NCBI GenBank assembly: GCA_026545225.1
Contig: CM048850.1
Coordinates: 9,143,501-9,207,500 of the forward strand
Direction of reading: 5' to 3'
DNA from: Cornus controversa
Taxonomy: Eukaryota; Streptophyta; Magnoliopsida; Cornales; Cornaceae
Length of the DNA: 64,000 bases
Each line of letters starts with the position of its first letter. Within the stretch, counting starts at the first letter, position 1. The notes below the pieces were generated by a model that was not told where the DNA came from, searched no databases, and saw only the letters and a list, made by a program, of their open reading frames with translations. Shown here one piece after another: positions 23,421-35,600 of the stretch. Both the position numbers and the translations under genes were made by a program.

Positions 23421-26400
23421 TCACGAGTCAAAATACACGGGATCCGTCAAAGTGATGACATCCACGTATTCGGTGGTGACTTGGTTATCCATGCACACTT
23501 TTAAGCGCTGCCCGTTTACTTTGAACATCGAGCCATCTTTCAAGTCCTTCAATTCCACCTCTCCATGGGGAGCGACGGAGTTAACCAAAAATGGACCATC
23601 CCAACGGGAGCGAAGTTTTCCGGGAAACAAATGGAGGCGTGAGTTGTACAACCAAACTTTTTGGCCTGGCGAAAATGTTTTGACTCGAATATTACGATCA
23701 TGAAAGGCTTTGGACTTTGCCTTATAGATTTTTGCATTCTCATACACGTCATGTCACAATTCTTCCAATTCATTTAATTGAAGCTTTCGATTAGAACCGG
23801 CCTTTTTCATGTCAAAATTGAAAGTTTTGGTGGCCCACATAGCTTTATGCTCCAATTCAACCGGAAGATGGCACGCCTTGCCATAAACCAACTGATAAGG
23901 TGACATTCCAATGGGAGTTTTATATGCGGTTCGGTATGCCCATAATGCATCGTTTAGTCGCAATGACCAATCCTTCCGGTCGGGCCGAACAGTTTTCTGA
24001 AGAATGTTCTTAATCTCCCTATTGGATACTTCTACTTGGCCACTAGTTTGAGGATGGTATGGGGTGGCTACTTTGTGCGTGACGGAGTATTTGAGAAGCA
24101 AGGTTCGAAGGAACCGGTTACAGAAATGTTTACCTCCGTCACTGATGATGGCCCGAGGCGTACGAAACCGGCTAAAAATGTTAGCTTGAATGAATTTAAC
24201 CACGACTGCGTGATCATTGGTTTTGGTAGCAACGGCCTCTATCCACTTAGATACGTAGTCCACCGCCACAAGTATGTACTCATGACCAGTAGAGGGTGGA
24301 AATGGTCCCATGAAGTCAATGCCCCACACATCAAATATTTCAATGATAAGAATAGGGTTAAGAGGCATCATGTCCTTCCGAGACATCACGCCAAGGCGCT
24401 GACATCGCTCACAAGAGCGGCAGAATGAATATGCATCCCGATGAAGTGTCGGCCAGAAAAATCCGCATTGGAGAATTTTTGCTGCGGTTTTCTTAGCACT
24501 AAAGTGCCCCCCACAAGCGAGTGTATGACAAAACTTGAGAATGCTTTGGAATTCACTGTTGGGCACACACCTTCGAATTATTTGATCGGGGCAATATTTG
24601 AACAATTGAGGATCGTCCCAATAATATGATCGTGATTGGGAGAGAAAACGATCCTTCTCTTGCTTGGTCCAAGAAGATGGTATTTTACCGGTTGCCAAGT
24701 AATTAACCACATCCGCATACCAAGGGATACTCTCTTGAGAGATGACAAAGAGTTGTTCATCCGGGAAGGATTCACAAACTGGAATGGAATTATGGAGGGA
24801 TTCAACAAGAATTCTAGACAGGTGGTCAGCCACCACATTTTCGGTTCCCTTTTTGTCTCTAATTTCAAAATTGAACTCTTGCAACAAGAGTATCCATCGG
24901 ATCAACCTAGGCTTAGTGTCCTTTTTGGCCAAAAGATGCCGGAGGGCAGCATGGTCTGAATAGACAATGACCTTTGAACCCAATAAATAAGCTTGAAATT
25001 TGTCCAATGGAAATACTACCGCAAGCAATTCCTTTTCCGTGGTGGTATAATTGATTTGAGCCTCGAAAAGGGTTTTACTTGCGTAGTAGATTACATGTGG
25101 CAGTTTGTCTATTCGTTGCCCTAAGACAGCACCCATGGCATAATCGGATGCATCACACATAATCTCAAATGGGAGAGCCCAATTTGGAGGGATTAGAATT
25201 GGAGCAGTTGTAAGCATGGTACGGAGTTTTTCAAAAGCTTTAAGGCACGCTTCATCAAAGGTAAAGCAAGACTCTTTTTCAAGAAGTCGACACAAAGGCC
25301 GAGAGATTTTGCTAAAGTCTTTGATGAAACGGCGATAAAAGCCCGCATGCCCAAGGAATGAACGAATCTCTCTCACCGTTGATGGTGGAGGAAGTTTGGA
25401 AATGAGTTCAACCTTGGCTTTGTCAACCTCTATTCCTCTCTTAGACACAATGTGCCCTAGGACAATACCCTCTTGAACCATAAAATGGCTCTTTTCCCAA
25501 CTAAGAATTAGGTTGGTTTCTTGACATCGTTTGAGAACACAAGCTAGATTTTGGAGGCATGATTCAAATGAAGGCCCAAAAACGGAAAAATCATCCATAA
25601 ACACTTCCAAGAATTTTTCCACCATGTCCGAGAAGATAGACATCATACACCGTTGAAAAGTCGCCGGTGCATTGCACAACCCAAAGGGCATGCGTCTATA
25701 AGCAAATGTGCCGAAGGGACATGTAAAGGTGGTTTTTTCTTGGTCCCTCGGGTCTATAGCAACCTGATTATAGCCGGAATATCCATCCAAAAAACAATAA
25801 AAACTTTGCCCGGCTAATCTCTCCAATATCTGATCAATGAATGGGAGGGGGAAGTGATCTTTCCGAGTGGCTGAATTTAATTTCCTATAGTCTATGCACA
25901 CTCTCCAACCCGTGGTTGTGCGTTGGGGAACTAATTCACCCTTGTCATTTGTTTGTACCGTAATACCTGACTTCTTTGGAACCACTTGAGTGGGACTAAC
26001 CCACTTGCTATCAGAGATGGGGTATATGATTCCCGCATCTAGTAACTTCACCACCTCCTTCATGACAACGTCCTTCATATTTGGATTTAATCGACGTTGT
26101 GCCTCCCTTGAGGTCTTAGCATCCTCTTCCAAGTGTATGCGGTGCATACAAATAGAAGGATCTATTCCCTTGAGATCTGCCACACTCCAGCCTATTGCTT
26201 CTTTGTGCTCTGTGAGCACCTTAATAAGTTCCATCTCTTGATCATTGGTAAGATTGGAAGCAATAATGACTGGGAGGGTCTCATTAGCGCCCAAGAAAAT
26301 ATACTTGAGTGTAGCCGGTAGGGGCTTGAGCTCAAGTTGTGGTGGGGAAATTAAAGAAGGAGTTTGGGAAGTTTTGGACAAAGGGGGCAAGGGTTCTCTC

Positions 26401-29054
26401 GGAACTCTCCACTTAGGCAAATCCATGACAGTATTAACATCGAGCATGGAATTGACTTCACATATGGATTGCTCAATGTCAAAATCCTCATAGTTGAAGT
26501 GATTTAGGCATGCCTCTAAAGGGTCCTTGGAAAGAATAGAAGGAAGTGCTTCTTGAACAAGGTCGTCCACAACATCGACACAAAAGCACTCACTTTCGTT
26601 ATCGGATGTGTGGTGAGAAGCATTGAAGATGTTCAAGCGGACTTTCATATTCCCAAAAGAGATGTCCATCACTCCGGTACGGCAATTAACGCAAGCGTTT
26701 GCCGTGGCCAAGAATGGACGACCTAGAATGATAGGGATATGATACTTCGGATTTTGGACCGGTTCCGTGTCAAGGACTATGAAGTCCACCGGAAAATAGA
26801 ATTTGTCCACTTGAATGATGACATCCTCAATGATGCCACGTGGTTGCCTCACCGAACGGTCGGCAAGTTGTAACACAACCGTGGTATGCTTGAGTTCCCC
26901 CAAACCTAGTTGTTGGTAAACTGAGAATGGAAGCACATTGACACTAGCCCCTAAATCAAGAAGTGCTTTTTCAAAAGATTGATTTCCGATGGTGCACGAA
27001 ATGGTCGGAGCACCCGGATCTTTGAATTTAGGAGGGGCATGGTGTTGGAAAATGGAGCTTATGTGCTCAGTTAAGAGGACTTTCTTAGGAACATTATTCC
27101 TAGATTTGCGCTTTTGAGTGCACAAGTCCTTCAAGAATTTCGCATAGGAGGGAATTTGTCGAATAGCATCAAGGAGAGGGAGATTGATCTTTACTTGTTT
27201 GAAGATCTCCATCATGTCTTGGATTTTCTCTCCTTGCTTCCCGAAATGAGAAGGTTCCTTCAATATTTGAGGAAAAGGAATCGGAGGTTCATAAGAGGTG
27301 TCAAGATTTGGAATCGATGATGACACAACTTCACTTGCCTTTCCTTTTGGATTTGAAGGGGTATTTTGCAAATTTGGATTTAACGGAAACGATTTTGGAT
27401 TTAATTGGGATTCTTTTGGATTTTTAGGTTGCTCTTGGAATTCCTTTCTCTTTTCCTCCCCTACCTTGGAGTTAATGATTTTGCCACTTCTCAAGGTTGT
27501 GATTGATTGAACTTGCTCCGGAGGAGCATTACAAGTTAAAGATGATGGATCTTCAATCATATGCACACCTTTGGGGTTCGCCACCGGTTGACTCGGCAAC
27601 TTACCTTCCTCTCTTCTATTTAAGGCATTAGCTAGTTGCCCGATTTGAGCTTCTAACCTAGCCATAGATTGAGCATTGGCTTCAAGCTTAGAGATTGATT
27701 GAGAGTGAGTTTGCAATAAGCGGGTATTGGCCTCAAGATTGCTTATCACTCTTTCTTCAAAGCTTTGGCTTCTCGGAGGAGGTGGTGGTTGTTGGTAATT
27801 AGATCTTTGATTGTACGGTTGAGGGTTTGGCCTATAATGAGGATGTTGAGAGGGGGAATTAAAAGAGTTGTGCCCTTGGAAAGAGGGACTTGATTCTGGA
27901 GGTTTCCATGAGAAAGCCGGATGGTTCTTGTAACCAGGATTGTATGTGTTCGAATATGGATCATTCAGTTGTTTAGCATACAAGGCATTCGCTTGCTCTT
28001 GAGCATAATCGGGAGATTGCCTGGCAATAGGACAATCCCGCACGAAATGTGAAGTACTATAGCAAAACGAACAACCTTCCTGATTTTGGACAGATTGGTT
28101 TGGAGTAGGCAGCCCATTTTTCATGATTAAATCCATTTTTCGGGACAAGGCTTCTACTTGCATGGCAACCTCATCTACCCGTGAAATCTCATGCACGCCT
28201 CTACAAGGTTGGGTGGCCTTCCCTTTCCTAGTGGAGGAGCGTTGAGCTGAATTGTTGCTTAGGGTTTGAAAAAGTTTCCATGCCTCATCGGGGCTTTTCG
28301 AAAGATATCCACCCCCACACGCGGAGTCTATCATTTGTCTATGTTGCTCACTCACCCCATCATAAAAACTTTGCACTAGCTGCCATTTTGGGACAGCATG
28401 ATGCGGACAAGATTTTAAAAGATCTTTTAACCTCTCCCACGTCTCATGGAATTGTTTTTGGTCAATTTGGGTTAATCCGGTGATTGCTCGTCGAATATCA
28501 CTTGTCTTACCCATTGGGAAGTATTTTTTCAAGAACTCTATTTGCATCTCCGCCCAAGAATGGATTGAGTTAGGTTCTAAGGAGTTGAACCAACTTCTAG
28601 CTTTATCTTTTAGGGAGAAGGGGAACATACGCAGCTTTAGATCATCCTCCGTAAAGTGTGGTACACGAATAGTGGAACACACGGAAAGGAAGTAATCTAA
28701 GTGCCGGTACGGATCCTCATTAGGAAGACCGTGGAAGCTATTAAGAAGATTGATGATGGAGGACTTTATTTCGAATTGATTTGCCGCTACATCCGGAAAT
28801 TGAATACATGAGGGTACTTCAAATGTAGTCGGAAGGTAAAAGTCCATAAGCAACTCTCCTTGAGGAGGTGGTGGTGGAGGTGGTTGTTCATGATTAAAAG
28901 GAGGTAGACCGGGAGGTTGTCTCTCATTTGGATCCATGTTTTCAGTCCTAGGCAATATAGGGTCCCTAGAGGTTCCTCTACGTTGTCTAAGTGTTCGTTC
29001 AAGTTCAATGTTACACGGAAGCAAAGGAAGTGACAATGACCGTCTACCTAGCAT
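23421..29054 (-). mobile_element. Athila-type gag-pol region
   Basis: A very long open region encoding, in order: gag with a capsid-like part ([26 protein letters not shown]) and a zinc knuckle ([14 protein letters not shown]); a protease region ([16 protein letters not shown]); reverse transcriptase ([38 protein letters not shown]); RNase H ([14 protein letters not shown]); the integrase zinc-binding region ([14 protein letters not shown] ... CRSCERC) and DDE core ([20 protein letters not shown]); and an integrase C-terminal part ([20 protein letters not shown]). This matches the Athila lineage. The region looks nearly whole, with about one break. The protease motif reads DLGAS-like instead of the usual DSGA form, which may be lineage variation. 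Confidence 0.9.
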
Positions 29055-29314
29055 GCATTACCAATAGAACAACACCTCAATATACAAGATAAACAAATAT
29101 ATACAAAAGAATGAATGAATTCAAACCACTAATTTTAGGCGTTATACTCACAAAGGGTTCCAAGTTTACTTCTCTTAGATGCCCGTTATGTGGTATACCT
29201 AAAATCAAGAAATTTGAGAAATAAAGACAAAATATGTACAAAAGAATGAAAGAATTTCTAGCCTAAGAATTAAACCAGATTTAATCTTTCAATGGCGACA
29301 ATAAAACCGTAGTC

Positions 29315-29333
29315 CCCGGCAACGGCGCCAAAA
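29315..29333 (-). promoter_or_regulatory. Primer-binding site of the Athila-type element
   Basis: The minus strand reads TGGCGCCGTTGCCGGGGA just inside the 5' LTR (plus-strand TCCCCGGCAACGGCGCCA). It matches the 3' end complement of tRNA-Asp, the primer used by Athila elements. This fixes the element's direction. Confidence 0.88.
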
Positions 29334-29336
29334 TTT

Positions 29337-30757
29337 TGATGTGGTCGGAACTAAATTATATTGTAAGCTTAATTTTTGCCCTTTTTATCAAAATATAATT
29401 TAACCACTCGCAAGAGCACGAATCTTTGTAGATAAGGTTCTATATAGAGGGTATCGATCCCACGAGGACTAGTCGCAATTGTCTTACGGGAAGATTAATT
29501 CTACTTTAATTCTAAAAACAGATTTTTGGTTTTGTGTTTAAAAACTATTGCATGAATGAAATGACAAGAAAATTAAAGAGTTTAAAGTTGGGAGAGAGAA
29601 CTAGGGTTGGTTTCCACCACTAGCCATTCACATGTTCATAAGTGTAGCAAGCATGGGATTTATTAATTAAATGCCTAACAATGTCATTAGGCTTGTGACC
29701 TCAATGACATATCAAAAGATCAATGTGTGTGCTAACCTATCATAATCCATCTTCAACAAGCATAGCTCTTCAACCTAACTAACTACCTAATTACTCTACT
29801 CTCTAAGTGAACACTACATGCATCCAAACTACCTTGTCTTGGCATGGTCTATACAAATTAACATCACACATTCAATTAAATACCATTATCTAACCATCAT
29901 TTGCACTTCTTGTGGAATATGCAAATGTTGTTCATTCAAGTGACAAAATCTACTCTAAGACAAGAATAAATTCCATATCAAATGAATATATAAAAGAGAT
30001 GTATTTGTGTACATAATCACTAGGCTAAATAATCAACATTTAAATATAAATCCCAAGAGGTACAAAGATGAACAAGTTTACATGGCTAGGGGTTGAAACC
30101 AACACCCTAGTAGAAGAGTTAGTTGCTCATGGTTGCCTTGCACCCTTCCATTGATGAAGAGAATGAAGCTTCTTGGTCTGGTTCAGCTCTCTCTCTTACT
30201 CTCCCGAAAGTCTCTCCTCTGATATTCTTTTGTTGCTTGAGAGATATATGAGATATATGTGGCTTTTGGTGCTTTTAGGCTTCTTTTCTTCCTTTGGGGC
30301 CCACCATATATATATATATCATTATATATATCTCTTGTATCAAGAAGGCCCCCAAAAGTCTTGTTCAAGTCAGATAATCCCCTTAAGTCGTGCAAAAAGG
30401 GGGATTTTGTTGCAAGTGGGAGAGCAGGTGAGCAAGTGGCCAAGTGGGCTCTGCAGCATTTCGATTGATCGAAATTGAATCTCGATTGATCGAGATTTCG
30501 ATCAATCGAAATGAGATCTCGATCAATCGAGATTTTGATTAATCGAAATCAACATCTCGATTGATCGAGATGCCTTGGATACATTTCCTGATTTCTTCTC
30601 TTGATTGCAGAAAGCTTCCAATTTTTGCTCCATTTACTCCAATACCTGCAAAACATCAAAAACACAAAAATACCGTAAACATATCTCGGTAAACGCAAAA
30701 ATGGAACCAACGTATGCAATAAAGAGGGTTCAAATGCATAGAATTGAACACTTATCA
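29337..30757 (-). mobile_element. 5' LTR of the Athila-type element
   Basis: 1421 bp, nearly identical to 17751-19172. It carries the same palindromic array (30458-30572) and AT run. The right end CACTTATCA is followed by the target duplication TTAGT. 29055-29314 is untranslated leader. Confidence 0.93.
30458..30572. repeat. Palindromic CGATTGATCGA-type array in the Athila 5' LTR
   Basis: Counterpart of 18873-18987 with small differences: here the third unit is a more perfect palindrome (CTCGATCAATCGAG) than in the 3' LTR copy (CTGGATCAATCGAG). Confidence 0.9.
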
Positions 30758-30762
30758 TTAGT

Positions 30763-33023
30763 TCCACTACAAGATTCACCAAAGAATCAATCTCAGAGTT
30801 TAAGATCTTGCATCAGTTGGAGAAAAAATCCAGCATGAACTACACTTTTAGCCCATGGACAGATTTCAGCTTGGGTGGTGTCTCATGCCAACCCAACGGC
30901 AAGAGTGCAAATCCAAGTCTTGGTGGGGACACGTGTGTGATCGTGTAGTTATCAAAAAATAAATTAATTTTAGACAAAATTGAGAATCAAACAAGCTAAA
31001 AAAAAATGGTGCCTCTCACTCATAGTATTTATCATGAAACTATATAAACCAAAAATACATGAAGAGAAAATATCAGAGACTGCTTTTGGATCTACGCTGA
31101 AAAAGATCTCTGTTAATGCTATCATATTTCAATATATCATATGCCTAACTTATATTGACAGGGAAAATGATACCTACAAATATGTGAAGTCGTGCAAGCC
31201 TACTAAGAAATGATAGTATCCAAGATAAGTGTTGCAGCTACGTTGGTCAACTTATGTTCATAATTTGGAAAGGATTGTATTGATACGAGTTGTAATTAAA
31301 TTGCATGAAGATTAATAGAAGAGTACTCATTTTTCGATCAATATACCTCAAAGAAATTCTCAAATGCTGCTAGGAATTATCTGCCTTTGGATTCATTGCG
31401 AGTGCCCAGACATAGTAAGGAATAGCTCCTCAAACATACCCTGTAGTGAAAAAGAAAAGATATTTTCACCAATTCAATACATTGAGATGCTTAATATTTA
31501 GTGAAGTGGAATGTTGAAATTTTCCAGAAAAGGAGGTGGTTAAAACCTATAATCTGGAAATGAACAAAGTTTATCATACAAAAGTAATTATGTTGTTTAA
31601 GCTAAACAAGTACTTACAGTCAGAAAATAAGTCCTTATTTAATCATACACCAATATAATCCTGTGACTAATGTCTTGAGAAAATGAGTCCTTATTTCTCT
31701 CTCTCTCTCTCTCTTTCTCTCTATTTTTTTTTGTTTTTTGTTTTTGGTAATCATCTTCTATTTCTCTTACATTTCCCCCTAGATATGTTTTAGTGTTCTA
31801 CAAAATTTTACTATTATCAGTTGTAAACCGGAGTGATTGAGCTCTTTGGATGTGCTGCTTCCCCTGAATCAAAATTGATATAAAAAGGGACAATAAATAA
31901 TCCTATGACAGACCTAGAAAATGGAAAGCAGTTTTCAACCCACCAATTAACTGACCCAAACTCAGATTAATAAGTTTTCCTGTTCGTAAGGGTTCAACAA
32001 ACTTTAACGAGTTCAAACAAATTGATTTGCGCTTAAACAACGATACCAAAGGAGAGCAGTTATCCAATTATTTGCTGAGATGAACATTTTTTTGGCAAGT
32101 CTGTGAGGAACATTTGCTCAAGTCAATCTTTATTTTATAGTTGGGCCATGGCTGGCAGCCAATTAAGTGGTTCCCCCCAAGTCTGATACAACCCAATGAC
32201 ACCCTTATGTGCAAGTGAAGAGAGGGATGATGAGAAAACTGTGATGGAAATCAATAATATAGCCAAAAATGGAAAGGGTCTTTTACCTTACCGGGAAAAA
32301 AAGGAAAGAGTCTTATGGGCATTTTTTTTTTCTTCAGTAAATGGAAATGAGCACACAGATTTGGCCTCTAAAGGACCTAATGGATGAAAAAGAAAAGGAG
32401 CCTCCACAGCTAGATGCAGGGAAACCTTTAGAGGAAATGAGTCTGTATATTTGAGAAAAAGAAAATGGATATTAAAGGTTTAAGCTTCAGATATTTGCAT
32501 TCCTCATAAGCACGTGTCTTTAAATTTGAGAAAATGAAAATGTATATGGTTGCAGCGACGACCAACAGTCATTCTATTAATGGGTGAACACAACCGTTTT
32601 GTGGCAAGGCCATGCGACAGGACTACAATCAAAAGTGAAATAATATTTAGTTGTACACACAAGTCATGTAGGGTATACTTTTAATCCCAACCACACAACA
32701 GAGCAAGACCAGGCACAAACAAAGTTTCATGCTTAGGTGTGCAGCAAAGTGGAAGGTAAATGGTGATAATACGCTGATAAGGACATGCCTGGCATATCTG
32801 AATTTCTATATATATTTATAAAAAAAATACTTTCCTATGCATTTTCAATTTAGAGAGATCTTAATCTAAATGTGAAATGAATAAATAAGTTCATAAGAAA
32901 AATATTCCTATGCAAGAAAAAGCATTCTATTGTTACCTATGCAGATGAAATCTGTAAACATTTCGTATATATCAACAAATAGTGAGGCAACTGAAAAGAC
33001 TGGAAGAAAAGAGAGATTCTCAC
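30763..33023. other. No gene recognised; CACTA interior right of the Athila element
   Basis: AT-rich text without a convincing domain. A minus-strand bit near 31365-31440, preceded by TTTTCACTACAG, could be a small exon remnant (readable as IPYYVWALAMNPKAD), but I do not recognise it. Pyrimidine and GT-rich tracts lie at 31697-31745. Confidence 0.45.
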
Positions 33024-33170
33024 CTATGTGATCCAAGCGGAATGTTTGAAATAGAAAGCTTATCAATGTTGCTGTAAGTTGCTTTTGTTAGCTTTAAAGT
33101 GCTATTTGTCCAATTAACTGGTACCAGGATAGTCGATGCAAGGAACGCAATAGGAACAAAATTTTTGAGT
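33024..33170 (-). pseudogene. Captured exon of an OSCA/CSC1-like calcium-permeable channel gene
   Basis: On the minus strand a 147-bp open exon (49 codons) reads RLKNFVPIAFLASTILVPVN, then WTNSTLKLTKATYSNIDKLS and ISNIPLGSHR. The combination of a membrane segment (FVPIAFLASTILVPV) with NWTN and DKLSISNIP is characteristic of the N-terminal part of plant CSC1/OSCA hyperosmolality-gated channels. It is bordered by AG (33171-33172) and GT (33022-33023) on the minus strand, the donor reading GTGAGAA. No other channel exon was found, so it cannot form a channel. It lies 365 bp left of the TRIM element. Confidence 0.8.
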
Positions 33171-33535
33171 CTGCATACGTTAATGAGCAGAATCAGCACA
33201 ATCTAATATATATATATATATATATATTAAAAATAAAGGCAATTAAAAATTACATAAATCAGCACAAGAGATATTATATACAACAATTTCAAATGCATTC
33301 AATTGGGAGAATCTGAAATCCTCAAAGCACAAGTAAGCATCAAAAATGCTACTGGGAATTAAACTGGAACTAAAAAGAACAAATCAAACATTACAAAATG
33401 GAAATAAAAGTATCTTCCAATCTACATTCAACCTCCTGACGATTATTTTTACTGCAAATGTGCCACCGCACAATCAATCAGATACAGAAGGTCAAAGAGA
33501 TGAACTTTTTCTATACCAGAGTTTTCAACTATTAT
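33171..33535. other. No gene recognised
   Basis: Would be intron upstream (minus strand) of the channel exon. It contains a TA run near 33208-33228. Confidence 0.5.
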
Positions 33536-34103
33536 TGTAGTAACCCTTGTGGACGGGTGTGAGTGGGCGGGTGCGAAGATAGACACTGGGCTGAGCTACC
33601 ACACTGACAGGGTGCAGGGTGCTCAATCCCACATCGCCTGGGTGTGGAAAAGGGGATGTGCTTATATGTAGTATGTTCTCTTCAAATGGTATGAGGCCTT
33701 TTGGGATAAACCCAAGAGCAAAACCGTGCGAGCTCAGGCCCAAAGCGGACAATATCATACCATGTGTTGGAGCGGGGTATTACAGTTGGTATCGGAGCCT
33801 GAACCCAGCCGGAAGTGTGCCGACGAGGACGTCGGGTCTCGTAGGGGGGTGGATTGTAGTAACCCTTGTGGACGGGTGTGAGTGGGCGGGTGCGAAGATA
33901 GACACTAGGCTGAGCTACCACACTGACAGGGTGCAGGGTGCTCAATCCCACATCGCCTGGGTGTGGAAAAGGGGATGTGCTTATATGTAGTATGTTCTCT
34001 TCAAATGGTATGAGGCCTTTTGGGATAAATCCAAGAGCAAAACCGTGCGGGCTCAGGCCCAAAGCGGACAATATCATACCATGTGTTGGAGCGGGGTATT
34101 ACA
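33536..34103 (+). mobile_element. TRIM (miniature LTR retrotransposon) with perfect target duplication
   Basis: Two 249-bp direct terminal repeats, 33536-33784 and 33855-34103, start TGTAGTAACCC and end GGGGTATTACA. They differ at three bases by eye. The 70-bp interior has GTTGGTATCGGAGCC (tRNA-Met-type primer site) directly after the left repeat and a purine-rich tract GTAGGGGGGTGG before the right one. The flanking 5-bp duplication is ATTAT (33531-33535, 34104-34108). It has no coding capacity; it is a relic that would have depended on proteins of other elements. It is inserted in the CACTA. Confidence 0.93.
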
Positions 34104-34244
34104 ATTATCACATAAATTTTAACATTAGGAGTCAAAGAATAGCTACAAATTGTTAAGACCATCCCCTGATTAAATATCTCATCTTTGCTATATGAAGAAT
34201 CTTGTATTTCATAATCTTCTCCGCATATATAGTACTAATTACTA

Positions 34245-34415
34245 TTAGTAGGTGAGCTTAACAGAGAGGGGATTAGCAAAATACCCATCCACAACAGCTT
34301 CAGCAAATTTTATCTCTGATTCTTCATGAACTGAAACTTCTACAATATCATTGCTATGTGCATCACCCTCAGTTCTTTCTGATTCTGAAATTGAGTTAGG
34401 GGAACTGTCATTGAA
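34245..34415 (-). pseudogene. Possible captured terminal exon of an unrecognised gene
   Basis: Minus-strand open stretch of 56 codons after a splice-acceptor-like TTGTATATAG: FNDSSPNSISESERTEGDAH, then EVSVHEESEIKFAEAVVDGY and FANPLSVKLTY, ending in TAA. The Ser/Glu-rich composition, full openness and the acceptor suggest a real exon, but I cannot name the family. It may belong to the same captured locus as the channel exon, or to another gene. Confidence 0.35.
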
Positions 34416-35012
34416 CTATATACAATATGAACACAAAAAGTGCTTAGATGCTTTAATGTGGAAAAACTAAATCACATTATAATCTAAAAACCAAATATCT
34501 CATGCTTAATGTCAAGTTTGTTAACATTTTGAAAGACATTAATCTTCTAAATGGATAAACCCTGCATAATATCCACTAGAAGCTGTATAAAAGCAGCACT
34601 TTGCCAAAAAAAAAAAAAAAAGCAAAATGAACTGGTACAATGTGTGCCAGCTCCTATTTTCATCTGATGAGAAATGTGGTTTGCAACTTCATGCAGGACA
34701 ATAAAATTAAAACAATCAAATAGACTCACATCAACAGTAAGCATTGAGCCCCTACACGCGCATACTATCATATATGTTTTGCTAATGATATAGCTTTGAC
34801 TGACAAAATCAAAGAAAGGGGGTACTAAAATTATAATTTTCAAAGATTCCTAAATGTATTGGAGGACTATAAGAAAATAATTTAATTTAACTCAAATAGA
34901 CACATTCATAGAAATCTGAGTTCTTATTTTAGGAAAATGTGTAAATTGTAGCTAGATGTAAGATTGAATAATAATTTCTAATACAACTAGCTAGTTCTGG
35001 TTGATAACTAGC
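34416..35012. other. No gene recognised
   Basis: AT-rich CACTA interior with a poly-A run near 34606-34621; nothing conserved is seen. Confidence 0.5.
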
Positions 35013-35542
35013 TAATTCACCTTCTCAAAATCCCTCACCATCTAAATCAGTTCTAAGACAAAAGGAACCATAAACATTCTGCCCAGAAATAAATTTCCAG
35101 CCTGAAGCTCCCAACTTCAAAAATTCATAGAAAAATCATTCTAAAATGAAATTGCATGAAACCAAAGCCCATTGAAAGCTAAGAGACAATATTTTCATAC
35201 CATCTATTCACTTTCATAAAGAGAAAAATAATTCAAGTCCGTTTTTGAACAAAACAGTAGCAAAATTATGTTTTCAAAATCAGTTTTCCAGCAAGAACAG
35301 GTTATCTTCAAAATTTCACCAAAAATAGAATACTAATTGAAATGACATGAAACCGAAGCCCAAAATGAAGCCAAAAGGCTAAAATTTGATGCTGTAATTT
35401 TTGTTTCATGAGATACCTTGTGGATCAAATCAGTTTTAACAAAGAAGGCAGACTAATTCTGTTTTCAAAAAACGAAATTTCCAGCTGCAAGCTTCCCATT
35501 TCAAAAATTCATATGTACCTCATCTCAAAGGCAAATTGCATT
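35013..35542 (+). repeat. Copy 2 of the dispersed CACTA-internal repeat
   Basis: Matches 16474-16958 along its whole length and extends further right, sharing TCATATNTACCTCATCTCAA text with copy 3. A long TA microsatellite follows at about 35555-35597. With copy 3 it brackets the receptor-kinase piece. Confidence 0.85.
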
Positions 35543-35553
35543 AAAAATTCATA

Positions 35554-35600
<47 letters not shown>

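Larger units (their letters stand above)
17751..30757 (-). mobile_element. Nearly whole Ty3/Gypsy Athila-type retrotransposon
   Basis: 13,007 bp with LTRs of 1422 and 1421 bp and a perfect 5-bp target duplication TTAGT (17746-17750 and 30758-30762). Read on the minus strand the order is 5' LTR, primer site, gag-pol, palindromic array, an extra ORF in the env position, a long non-coding part, purine-rich tract, 3' LTR. The primer site TGGCGCCGTTGCCGGGGA is the tRNA-Asp-type site known from Athila. By eye the LTRs differ at about nine bases plus one indel (roughly 0.6-0.7%), so at usual plant rates insertion was well under a million years ago. It looks almost whole, with about one break. It sits inside the CACTA, so it arrived after it. 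Confidence 0.93.

Noticed and set aside
24036-24959. Plus-strand open stretches of 107-130 codons
   Set aside because: Antisense shadows of the Athila pol region.
31365-31440. Minus-strand exon-like bit (IPYYVWALAMNPKAD)
   Set aside because: Acceptor-like sequence but very short, with stops on both sides and no family recognised; mentioned only in the gap note.
33536-34103. Two tandem copies suggesting a satellite or duplicated gene (123- and 131-codon frames)
   Set aside because: TG..CA ends, primer site, purine tract and 5-bp target duplication show a TRIM; the frames are chance.
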